Assembly: GCA_013316825.1 (NCBI GenBank) | Contig: WSLY01000002.1 | Span: 155,378 to 219,377, forward strand | Origin: Lachnospiraceae bacterium | Lineage (GTDB): Bacteria > Bacillota > Clostridia > Lachnospirales > Lachnospiraceae | Direction: 5' to 3' | Length of the DNA: 64,000 nt | In this document: one piece after another, positions 1-7,511 of the stretch | How the letters are laid out: every line of letters starts with the position of its first letter | Numbering within the stretch: position 1 is the first letter of the stretch | Translations under genes and position numbers: made by a program | The notes under the pieces: generated by a model | Databases searched by the model: none | The model's input: the letters and a program-made list of their open reading frames with translations, nothing else | What the model was told of the DNA's origin: nothing

Positions 1-288
1 GCTCCTCGGCACACTGCCCCATGCTGCCTGATTGAGCACATAGTCCGCCCCTTTACAGGCCTCCATGCAGGTATCCAAATCACGGATGTCCCCCTTGATA
101 AAGGTAAAACGACCGCTTTTCTCCAAATGCGCAACATTGTCATAGCTGCCCGTGGAAAGGTTGTCCAGACACCTGACCGTATACCCCATCTCCACAAGTG
201 CCTCGCACAGATTGGAGCCGATAAAGCCGGCGCCTCCTGTCACAAGAAACACACTCTCTGATGCAAATTTTAAATCCTGATAGCCCAT
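1..288 (-). CDS. NAD-dependent sugar epimerase, WbpP/TviC type (partial)
   Basis: Only the first 96 codons are inside the window; the gene runs off at position 1. The translated start is MGYQDLKFASESVFLVTGG, followed by AGFIGSNLCEALVEMGY, which is the Rossmann-fold nucleotide-binding motif GGAGFIGS of extended short-chain dehydrogenases. Further on come a DNLSTGS segment (the acidic end of strand 2) and a GDIRD segment. The YQDLKF opening before the fold is typical of UDP-GlcNAc/UDP-GlcNAcA 4-epimerases of the WbpP/TviC group. The ATG at 288 has AAAGGA about eight bases upstream. It overlaps the end of the preceding membrane-protein gene by 19 bases, so it is in the same operon. With the WbpO/TviB-type dehydrogenase two genes upstream it would make UDP-GalNAc and/or UDP-GalNAcA from UDP-GlcNAc (inference). 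The catalytic YxxxK lies outside the window. Confidence 0.8.
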   Translation of the reverse strand, partial: MGYQDLKFASESVFLVTGGAGFIGSNLCEALVEMGYTVRCLDNLSTGSYDNVAHLEKSGRFTFIKGDIRDLDTCMEACKGADYVLNQAAWGSVPRS

Positions 289-1694
289 GATTGTAATCCT
301 TTCTCCGCCCTCTCCTTCTGCCACGTCCTGAACGCCGTAATCAGAAGCAGGAAACAGGCGGTGTAAAATAGTGAAAATCCATATATCATATACCGTGACA
401 ATGTCATAATGGTGATGGATACCGTACATACGTTACCCAGTATAAAGAGCATCGTCAACAGATAGAACCACACGGCATTATCTGTTTTTTGTCCTTTTCT
501 CCGGTTCTTTTGTATCATAAACACAGCCATCCCCATGGACAGCAGATAGAACAGACCTGCTATCCAGTTCATTACGGGATGCACAACCGCAATACTGCGT
601 ATCATACCATAGGCGGCAAGTATCAGGTAATTTGTCAGCCATCTGCCAAAGCACTTGGGAAGAATTCCCTTGATAATCTTCATGGAAGTTTCATCCGCCC
701 GCAGATTAATGATAATATAATCGTCCACTACCGTTTTTTTATACGTCTGATAATACAAATCCTCAATGATTTCAAATTTTATCGTATCGTGCCATTTTTC
801 TATATGTTCCGCTTTTTCCGTAAAAGAGCTGCCCGCATACCGGTACGCCGCCTCTCTTTCATCTGCCATGTCATACATAAGATAAAAAAATTCCCTCGCC
901 TCCTCATCCTTGATGTTTTCCCCATCTTCCCTGTCAGAGACGTAAAGAATGTTGGTAAGCGTATTGACACCGCCGTAGGTATTATTGATAAAATGCCCAT
1001 TAAAAGCCAGATTATAACATTTGACTAAAAACAGCCGCAGCAAAAATGCCAATGCCACAATCCCTACAATGCCGCACAGCCGCAGCATTTTTTTGAAAAA
1101 CTCTGCTTTTCCTCTGAGCGTCCTGACAACCAAAACAACCATCCATACCAAAATAGCCGCCATCATCTGGCTTCTTGTCAGGGACAAAACCAGCGCAAGA
1201 ATACCCGCTTTCACCGCCGCTTTCCAAAATTGCTTCTTCCCAGCCGTAAACATATCAAAGCACCCTGTGATAAAAAACAAAAAAAGCGGCAGGCACAGAG
1301 CTTCGCTCATCACGGAGTTGGGTATAAAAATCCGCAGTACCGAAAAATATCTGGTAAAAAGATACGGGATAATTCCCAACAGAACGACAAGTATCTCCTC
1401 CCACAAAAGCAAAGAGAACTTCCTGTACAAATACTCCGCAAAAAACCATATGCTGACTGCTGCCAGCACATTTTGTATCACGCCGGCAGCATAGAGCCAT
1501 CCCGCGTCGCAGATGCCTCTGATTATCCATAAAAACAGCGGATACAGCGGCTCCCTGTGAATATGCATTCGGATATACTGGTCCGAATCGTTATAAAGCG
1601 CGGGGCCAAAAGCAGCAAGCATACCCAGAAAGCCCAAAAGCAGCGCCGCCAGCAATAAATAGGATTTCGTCCGCCCTGCTTTTACAGTCTCCAA
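270..1694 (-). CDS. Polytopic membrane protein, GT-C-like glycosyltransferase candidate
   Basis: This 474-residue protein has roughly ten hydrophobic segments spread over its length and a long soluble stretch around residues 245-330. The first segment is followed by an acidic pair in the loop NDSDQYIRMH and then REPLYPLFLW; an acidic motif in the first outer loop is the hallmark of GT-C enzymes that use polyprenyl-phosphate sugars. I do not recognise a named family, so GT-C is an inference from layout. The start is TTG at 1694, with AGGAGG ten bases upstream, and it overlaps the dehydrogenase gene by 13 bases. Being embedded among nucleotide-sugar and glycosyltransferase genes supports a role in adding a sugar outside the membrane. 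It could also be a polymerase. Confidence 0.6.
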   Translation of the reverse strand: METVKAGRTKSYLLLAALLLGFLGMLAAFGPALYNDSDQYIRMHIHREPLYPLFLWIIRGICDAGWLYAAGVIQNVLAAVSIWFFAEYLYRKFSLLLWEEILVVLLGIIPYLFTRYFSVLRIFIPNSVMSEALCLPLFLFFITGCFDMFTAGKKQFWKAAVKAGILALVLSLTRSQMMAAILVWMVVLVVRTLRGKAEFFKKMLRLCGIVGIVALAFLLRLFLVKCYNLAFNGHFINNTYGGVNTLTNILYVSDREDGENIKDEEAREFFYLMYDMADEREAAYRYAGSSFTEKAEHIEKWHDTIKFEIIEDLYYQTYKKTVVDDYIIINLRADETSMKIIKGILPKCFGRWLTNYLILAAYGMIRSIAVVHPVMNWIAGLFYLLSMGMAVFMIQKNRRKGQKTDNAVWFYLLTMLFILGNVCTVSITIMTLSRYMIYGFSLFYTACFLLLITAFRTWQKERAEKGLQSWAIRI

Positions 1695-2995
1695 TACAGA
1701 TAGTCCTCCTGATATTCCTTCTTGTCAAGCAGTCCCTTCAAATCCATGAGTACCTTTTTCTTATGCGCCGCGTTGAAAAACGCCGCAATATCCTCTTTGC
1801 CATATTGGAGGAACGCCTCATGTGCAACCGCAATAATCACGGCATCCATGTTTTTCACGTCTTCCATATCGGCAAACGTAATATGATAGAGGCTCCTAGC
1901 CTCCTCCGCATCCGCTGCGGGGTCTACCACCAGCGGCGTAATGCCGTATTCTTTTAATTCCCTGTAAATATCAATCACCTTTGTGTTTCTGGTGTCGGGG
2001 CAGTTTTCCTTGAAGGTAAAGCCTAAAATCGCTATCTTCGCGTTTTTAACTGCAATGTCCGACTTAATCAAATTCTTTACCAGACTCTCCGCCACATATT
2101 TTCCCATATCGTCATTGATTCTCCTGCCTGACAGGATAATCTGGGAATGATAACCGAGCTGCTCCGCTTTATAAGTCAGATAATAAGGATCCACGCCGAT
2201 GCAGTGTCCGCCTACAAGTCCCGGATAAAATTTTAAGAAATTCCACTTTGTCCCAGCCGCCTCCAGCACGGACTTTGTATCAATCCCCATCTTATTGAAA
2301 ATGATGGACAGTTCGTTCATAAAAGCAATATTAATGTCCCTCTGGCTGTTTTCGATAACTTTTGCGGCCTCCGCAACCTTGATGGATTCGGCACGGTATA
2401 CGCCTGCCTCCACCACCAGCTCATATACCTTTGCAATCTCTTCAAGGGTTTCTTCATCCATACCGGATACAATTTTGGTAATGGTCTCCAGACGATGTAC
2501 CTTATCGCCGGGGTTAATCCGCTCGGGAGAATATCCGATTTTAAAATCCACGCCGCATTTCAATCCGGATTCCTTTTCCAGAATCGGCACGCAGATATCT
2601 TCCGTCACACCAGGGTATACGGTGGACTCAAACACCACAATGGAACCCTTTGTCAGATTTTGGCCCAAAAGCCGGCTGGCTCCTTCCACCGGAGACAAAT
2701 CCGGCGTGTGGTCGTCATTTACAGGAGTCGGAACCGCTACAATATGAAACTTCGCTTCCTTTAAACGCGAGGGATCGGACGTAAACTCCACCGTGGTATG
2801 CCGAATCACTTCATCCCCGACTTCCTTTGTCGGGTCAATACCGCTCTTGTAGAGTTCTATTTTTTTCTTGTTTAAATCAAATCCCAGTACCTTGACTTTT
2901 CTGGCAAAAGCAACCGCAATGGGCATTCCCACATAACCCAGACCTACCAAAGACAATGTTTCTTCGCCGCTTAAAATTTTTTTATACAAGTCCAT
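1682..2995 (-). CDS. Nucleotide-sugar dehydrogenase (UDP-HexNAc 6-dehydrogenase, WbpO/TviB type)
   Basis: The 437-residue protein has the three-part layout of UDP-sugar 6-dehydrogenases. The NAD-binding motif GLGYVGMP is at residues 18-25, the central domain holds FESTVYPGVTED and IGYSPERINPGD, and the catalytic cysteine is Cys265 in GGHCIGVDPYYL. The C-terminal domain has GFTFKENCPDTRN. The sequence style (SPERINPGD, GGHCIGVDPYYL) fits the WbpO/TviB branch that oxidises UDP-GlcNAc or UDP-GalNAc to the uronic acid rather than the UDP-glucose branch. The ATG at 2995 has GGAGAG just upstream and overlaps the previous gene by 14 bases. Paired with the partial epimerase at 1-288 it would supply UDP-GalNAcA or UDP-GlcNAcA for the glycan. 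The exact substrate cannot be told from sequence. Confidence 0.9.
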   Translation of the reverse strand: MDLYKKILSGEETLSLVGLGYVGMPIAVAFARKVKVLGFDLNKKKIELYKSGIDPTKEVGDEVIRHTTVEFTSDPSRLKEAKFHIVAVPTPVNDDHTPDLSPVEGASRLLGQNLTKGSIVVFESTVYPGVTEDICVPILEKESGLKCGVDFKIGYSPERINPGDKVHRLETITKIVSGMDEETLEEIAKVYELVVEAGVYRAESIKVAEAAKVIENSQRDINIAFMNELSIIFNKMGIDTKSVLEAAGTKWNFLKFYPGLVGGHCIGVDPYYLTYKAEQLGYHSQIILSGRRINDDMGKYVAESLVKNLIKSDIAVKNAKIAILGFTFKENCPDTRNTKVIDIYRELKEYGITPLVVDPAADAEEARSLYHITFADMEDVKNMDAVIIAVAHEAFLQYGKEDIAAFFNAAHKKKVLMDLKGLLDKKEYQEDYLYWRL

Positions 2996-4118
2996 CGTTT
3001 CTCTCCATTCCTTTTGTATGGTTTTTTACTTCCTTCATGTAAGCATCCACCACATACTTACGGGAAAACTCTTTTTCCATCTTTTTTCTTCCATTTTCCC
3101 CCATGCGTTTCTTTTCATTATAAGGCAATCCTATAAATTTTTCAATTTTTTCTATTAAATCCCTGCTGTCGTCCAGTTTATGTAAATACCCTGAAACTTC
3201 GTCATCTATACACTCTCTGCATCCCGGGATATCCGACGCAATAATGGCTCTTCCGGTTGCCGCCGCTTCCAGGCAGGAATTTGACATGCCCTCCGACTGG
3301 GACGGATGCACCAGACAATGACACTTCTCCAGATAGCTTACCACATCGGACTGCATACCATGATACTGGATAATACCCTGTTCATGAAGCTGCATGATCC
3401 GCTCCTTGTAATCTTCTTCCCAAAAACCCAGCATATGAAATTCTACTGCCGGATATTTCTTTTTTATAGATTCCACCATTTCCAAAAACACATCAATGCC
3501 TTTTATCCTGGCAATACGCGCCACAAAGATAAATCTGACAGGCTCCGTTTCCTTGGGAAACGGCTTTAAGGCATATGTGTCCAAATTCACTCCCGAGCCT
3601 CTCACCAGCTCATATTTTTTCCGCCCTATGTTTCTGGCTTCAAAAAGAGCCTGATTGTCTGCATTCTGAAAGAACACTTTTTCGACCCGTTTCAGGGCAA
3701 TTTTATACATTCCAAATAAGACGCTGCGAACAATACCGCCTCCTTCAATTCCTTTTCCCAGCCCCGTTACCGTACACACATAAGGAATTTTCAACAGGCG
3801 GCACGCAAATCCCCCGTAGATATTGGGCTTTATCGTATAAGTCAAAACGCATGACGGGGCTATTTTTTTCAATATTTTCCTGTATGTCCAGAAAAGCTTT
3901 CCATCCTTGAGCGGATTCATTCCCCGCCGGTCCACGGGGACGTCCACTAATTCACAGCCTAATTCCCTGATTTTTTCCGCTTCTTCTGTGCAGGGCAGCA
4001 GTACCACCACTCTGTATCCCTGCCGTATCAGACTCTGAATCAGTTCCTTGCGGAAATTATATATCACAATATAGTGATTGCCAATCAGTACTACCGTATC
4101 CTTACCCGTCTTTGTCAT
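2982..4118 (-). CDS. Glycosyltransferase family 4
   Basis: A 378-residue GT-B fold enzyme. The N-terminal half carries a long helix-rich acceptor domain with TYTIKPNIYGG and VTGLGKG; the C-terminal half has FVARIARIKGIDVFLE and the donor-binding run HPSQSEGMSNSCLEAAATGR, whose SEGMSNSCLEA matches the EX7E motif of GT4. The reading frame is open further upstream, but the start was set at the ATG at 4118 (MTKTGKDTVV) because it forms a four-base ATGA overlap with the stop of the preceding gene. It resembles the CapM/PglA type that adds the second sugar to an undecaprenyl-diphosphate monosaccharide, which fits its place right after the initiating transferase genes. Donor unknown. Confidence 0.85.
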   Translation of the reverse strand: MTKTGKDTVVLIGNHYIVIYNFRKELIQSLIRQGYRVVVLLPCTEEAEKIRELGCELVDVPVDRRGMNPLKDGKLFWTYRKILKKIAPSCVLTYTIKPNIYGGFACRLLKIPYVCTVTGLGKGIEGGGIVRSVLFGMYKIALKRVEKVFFQNADNQALFEARNIGRKKYELVRGSGVNLDTYALKPFPKETEPVRFIFVARIARIKGIDVFLEMVESIKKKYPAVEFHMLGFWEEDYKERIMQLHEQGIIQYHGMQSDVVSYLEKCHCLVHPSQSEGMSNSCLEAAATGRAIIASDIPGCRECIDDEVSGYLHKLDDSRDLIEKIEKFIGLPYNEKKRMGENGRKKMEKEFSRKYVVDAYMKEVKNHTKGMERNDGLV

Positions 4119-4990
4119 AATTTTCCTTCTGTCCGCTTTATGGATTCCATAAAATCGGCTACGCAATATTGATATTCCCAATATGCCGACATTTCTTTTT
4201 CATACGCCATATTTCCAAATACTTTATTGATTATCCCGACAAATCTGCCGCCGAAACGGATTGCGGGATTAAACAGTTTCGTAAGCCTGAGCCTCTTGCC
4301 ATAAACAGCCGCAATTGCTTTCGCCATTTCACTTGTCGTAACATATTCTCTATTTTGCGGATAAAAAATTCCGCGGCTTTCATTTTCAATCAAGAGTCTC
4401 ACAAACTCACAAAGATTGTCCACAAACAACTGGCTGCGGCAGTTTTGAATATTCGGAAATACCGGCGTCTTCAGCGCAAGAGCCGCCAGCCTTCTGTAAT
4501 TTCCCTTTGCGTTCTTTCCGTATATCATGGGAGCTCTGATGGCAGCCACTTTAAATGCCGCGCTCTCTAAGGAAAACAATCCCCTCTCTGCTTCCAGCTT
4601 GCTCTGTCCGTAAAAATCCGCAGGCTGTTCCTTGGTATCTGCAGATATCTTTTTCTCTTTGCCGACTCGTGCGCTGCTTCCATAGACGATGATGCTGCTC
4701 ATAAAAATAAATTGCTTTACCCCGTCCTCTTTTGCCTTTTTTGCCACTTCCAAGGTTAAATCCCTGTTTACCGCAAAATAGAGGTCTTTCATCTTTGGAT
4801 TTGCAGAGACATGGGCTATCCCCGCCACATGAAACACCACATCATATTCTGAAAAAGATAAGTCCTTCCATGCTTCTCCCCGCACACTGACGGTATCTGC
4901 CTGATAGGTTCCCAAAGAAGCATTCCCCAGCCATTTCTCCACATTCGTTCCGACATAACTATTTGCGCCTGTAATCAAAATTTTTTTCAT
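4115..4990 (-). CDS. NAD-dependent 4-ketoreductase/epimerase (UDP-6-deoxy-HexNAc type)
   Basis: A 291-residue extended short-chain dehydrogenase. ILITGANSYVGTN at residues 4-16 is the nucleotide-binding motif, VFHVAGIAHV and FMSSIIVYG give the middle strands and serine, and DFYGQSKLEAE holds the catalytic Tyr-x3-Lys. The frame is open upstream, but MKKILITGANSYVG at 4990 is the natural start and overlaps the preceding stop as ATGA. Immediate neighbours are a PglC-type phosphoglycosyltransferase and a WbpM/PglF-type 4,6-dehydratase. In known pathways this trio makes UDP-QuiNAc or UDP-FucNAc from the 4-keto-6-deoxy intermediate and loads it on undecaprenyl phosphate. That role is inferred here from context. 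Confidence 0.8.
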   Translation of the reverse strand: MKKILITGANSYVGTNVEKWLGNASLGTYQADTVSVRGEAWKDLSFSEYDVVFHVAGIAHVSANPKMKDLYFAVNRDLTLEVAKKAKEDGVKQFIFMSSIIVYGSSARVGKEKKISADTKEQPADFYGQSKLEAERGLFSLESAAFKVAAIRAPMIYGKNAKGNYRRLAALALKTPVFPNIQNCRSQLFVDNLCEFVRLLIENESRGIFYPQNREYVTTSEMAKAIAAVYGKRLRLTKLFNPAIRFGGRFVGIINKVFGNMAYEKEMSAYWEYQYCVADFMESIKRTEGKL

Positions 4991-5619
4991 TTTGTTTTTG
5001 CCGTTTTCTCTCCCTTTTTCTGTTGCAGGACACCGGTTCCGCCCTCTACGACGCCGTCGCTTCTCAGCACGGCGAACACAGTTCCCAACAAGCATCTGAT
5101 ATCAAAGCAAAAGCTCATTCTCCTGACATATTCTCCGTCCAGCTTTGCTTTTACCGGAATTTCCAGTTCGTCTCGCCCGTTTATCTGCGCCCAGCCGGTA
5201 AGCCCCGGCAAAACATCATTCGCCCCGTACTTATCTCTTTCTTCCATCAAATCCGTCTGGTTCCAAAGCGCCGGACGCGGTCCCACAAACGCCATGTCCC
5301 CCTTTATGATATTGATAAGCTGCGGCAGCTCGTCCAGACTGGTCTTTCGCAAAAAGCGCCCCAGCCTCGTAATATACTGCTCCGGATTTTTCAGTTGGTG
5401 GGTAGGCACGTCCTTTGGCGTATCCGTTCTCATGGTTCTGAATTTGTATATCATAAAATACTTTTTATGAATTCCAATCCGCTTCTGCTTAAAAAAAACA
5501 GCCCCCCTTGTTTCTGCCTTTATCGCTACCGCAAAAAAGAGAAACACCGGCAATAAAATAATCATTGCAAGTAACGCCAGCACAAAATCGATTCCACGCT
5601 TTATTCTTTGATATATCAT
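4987..5619 (-). CDS. Initiating phosphoglycosyltransferase, short PglC-like monotopic type
   Basis: This 210-residue enzyme transfers a sugar-1-phosphate to undecaprenyl phosphate at the inner face of the membrane. One hydrophobic helix (about residues 12-33, in IDFVLALLAMIILLPVF) precedes the conserved domain. Visible motifs are VFFKQKRIGIHKKYFMIYKF, TMRTD, the catalytic Asp-Glu in SLDELPQLINIIKGD, AFVGPRPAL, and PGLTGWAQINGRD. Its length matches the short PglC class rather than the long WcaJ class found at 38,228. The ATG at 5619 was chosen over earlier ones because GGGAG lies seven bases before it. It sits between a 4,6-dehydratase and a ketoreductase, so the initiating sugar is probably a 6-deoxy-HexNAc (inference). 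Confidence 0.92.
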   Translation of the reverse strand: MIYQRIKRGIDFVLALLAMIILLPVFLFFAVAIKAETRGAVFFKQKRIGIHKKYFMIYKFRTMRTDTPKDVPTHQLKNPEQYITRLGRFLRKTSLDELPQLINIIKGDMAFVGPRPALWNQTDLMEERDKYGANDVLPGLTGWAQINGRDELEIPVKAKLDGEYVRRMSFCFDIRCLLGTVFAVLRSDGVVEGGTGVLQQKKGEKTAKTK

Positions 5620-5656
5620 ATCCGCTCCCATGCCCTTCTGATTTGAATGCCCTGAC

Positions 5657-7510
5657 TTATTCCTCGTTCGGAGTATAGGTTGGCACAATTTCCTTAATCA
5701 TACCTTTGATATCCATGCATTCTTCTTTGGTTGCCTGATTCAAATTGTTTAATTGCTGGAAAAATTCTGCTTCGTCAAATTCAATCGGCCGCCCAATGTG
5801 GATTAATTTATTTTCCGTTTCCTGCAGCCCCTCTTCCTCCATCAAAAGCTCTTCATACAGCTTTTCTCCCGGGCGCAGTCCCGTAAATTCTATCTTGATG
5901 TCCTCGTCCACCTTGTAGCCGGAGAGCCGAATCAGATTTTTTGCCAAATCCAGTATTCTTACGGGCTCCCCCATATCCAGCACAAAAATTTCCCCGCCCT
6001 TTGCATACGCGCCTGCCTGCAGTACAAGGGAAACCGCCTCCGGAATCGTCATAAAATAGCGGATAATGTCGGGATGCGTCACCGTAACCGGTCCCCCCGC
6101 TTCAATCTGGCGCTTAAACAGCGGAATTACGCTGCCGTTGCTGCCCAGCACATTGCCAAAGCGGACAGCCACAAATTCCGTATCATAATGCTTGTTAAAA
6201 ATCTGGATAATCATTTCGCAAATGCGCTTGGAGGCGCCCATGATATTGGTCGGATTCACCGCCTTATCCGTGGAAATCAGTACAAATTTCTTTGCGCCGT
6301 AAAATGCTGCCGCCTGTGCAGTTTTCCATGTGCCAAACACATTGTTTTTAATTGCCTCGTTGGGGCTGTCCTCCATCAGCGGAACATGCTTGTGTGCCGC
6401 CGCATGATAGACAATGTCCGGCCTGTATTCTTCAAAAATCCAGTTCATCCGCCTTGTATTCCGAACGGACGCAATCAGCACTACCATATTAAGCTTCGGA
6501 AAATTGTGCTTTAATTCCTGCTGGATATCATACGCATTATTTTCATAAATATCTACAATAATCAGGCGGGACGGTTTATGGGCTGCTATCTGGCGGCAGA
6601 GCTCGCTGCCTATGGAGCCTCCTCCTCCCGTCACCAGCACACATCTCTCCTGCACATATCCTAAGATGGACTCCAAATCCACCGTAATCGGATCCCTGCC
6701 CAGCAGATCCTCCACATCCACATCCTTTAGCTGGCTGACATTAACCTCGCCGTTTACAAGCTGATACACGCCCGGCAGCGTCCGCAGCTTACAGGTCGTA
6801 TCCTTGCAAATTTCAATGATTTCGCTGATAACCGCCTTGGAGACGGAGGGCATGGCGATAAAAATTTCATCGATGGCAAACGCATCCACGAACTGTTTGA
6901 TCTTTTCCCGCCCGCCGACTACCTTGATTCCCTGAATATACCTGCCTTGCTTGTTCGGGTCGTCATCTATTATGCACTTGATTTGCATATGGGTATACCT
7001 GCTGCCTACGATATCCCGGATAATCAGATTGGCTGCCTCTCCTGCGCCAATTATCATCACATTGGTGCCTGCTTTCTGCTTCATGCTCTTTCTCTTTAAG
7101 CCTCTGAAGAAGCGGTAGCTGAATCTGCTCGCAAAGGTAAACGCAATGAGCAGGCATACAAACATAAACGGATAGCTGCGCGGTACCGGCTTCTGAAACA
7201 GCACCATCCCCACGCCGTTGCACACAACGGCAATGCCGCATGCAGCCACAATATTCTGCATTTCATTGACTCCTGCAAACGCCCAGAGGCTGTTATAGAG
7301 ACGGAACAGGGCAAACGTAAGAAGCGTAATGATAATCGTGAAAGGCAAAAAAGAACAGACTGACTCTAAAAATTTCTTCTCTATATTTGCATAAACAAAC
7401 TCATACCGTATCACCAAAGCTATAATTGCTGCCGCCGCAACAGCAATGGTATCATATATCACCAAAAATATTCTTCTATATAATAACGCTATGTTTATTG
7501 TTTTTTTCAT
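5657..7510 (-). CDS. Membrane-anchored UDP-HexNAc 4,6-dehydratase (WbpM/PglF/CapD family)
   Basis: A 617-residue protein of the large membrane-bound dehydratases. Four hydrophobic helices fill residues 10-130, a CoA-binding-like Rossmann domain follows (MIIGAGEAANLIIRDI, residues 152-167), then the catalytic short-chain dehydrogenase domain with GGGGSIGSE at 295-303. STDKAVNP (413-420) and MGASK (424-428) show the family's substitution of the usual catalytic Tyr by Met, as in WbpM. The reaction is conversion of UDP-GlcNAc to UDP-4-keto-6-deoxy-GlcNAc. Its stop is 38 bases before the phosphoglycosyltransferase start, and its own start is one base after the stop of the 788-residue membrane protein, so these genes are co-transcribed. 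It is the only 4,6-dehydratase for a UDP sugar in the window, which matters for the pseudaminic acid genes. Confidence 0.93.
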   Translation of the reverse strand: MKKTINIALLYRRIFLVIYDTIAVAAAAIIALVIRYEFVYANIEKKFLESVCSFLPFTIIITLLTFALFRLYNSLWAFAGVNEMQNIVAACGIAVVCNGVGMVLFQKPVPRSYPFMFVCLLIAFTFASRFSYRFFRGLKRKSMKQKAGTNVMIIGAGEAANLIIRDIVGSRYTHMQIKCIIDDDPNKQGRYIQGIKVVGGREKIKQFVDAFAIDEIFIAMPSVSKAVISEIIEICKDTTCKLRTLPGVYQLVNGEVNVSQLKDVDVEDLLGRDPITVDLESILGYVQERCVLVTGGGGSIGSELCRQIAAHKPSRLIIVDIYENNAYDIQQELKHNFPKLNMVVLIASVRNTRRMNWIFEEYRPDIVYHAAAHKHVPLMEDSPNEAIKNNVFGTWKTAQAAAFYGAKKFVLISTDKAVNPTNIMGASKRICEMIIQIFNKHYDTEFVAVRFGNVLGSNGSVIPLFKRQIEAGGPVTVTHPDIIRYFMTIPEAVSLVLQAGAYAKGGEIFVLDMGEPVRILDLAKNLIRLSGYKVDEDIKIEFTGLRPGEKLYEELLMEEEGLQETENKLIHIGRPIEFDEAEFFQQLNNLNQATKEECMDIKGMIKEIVPTYTPNEE

Positions 7511-7511
7511 T

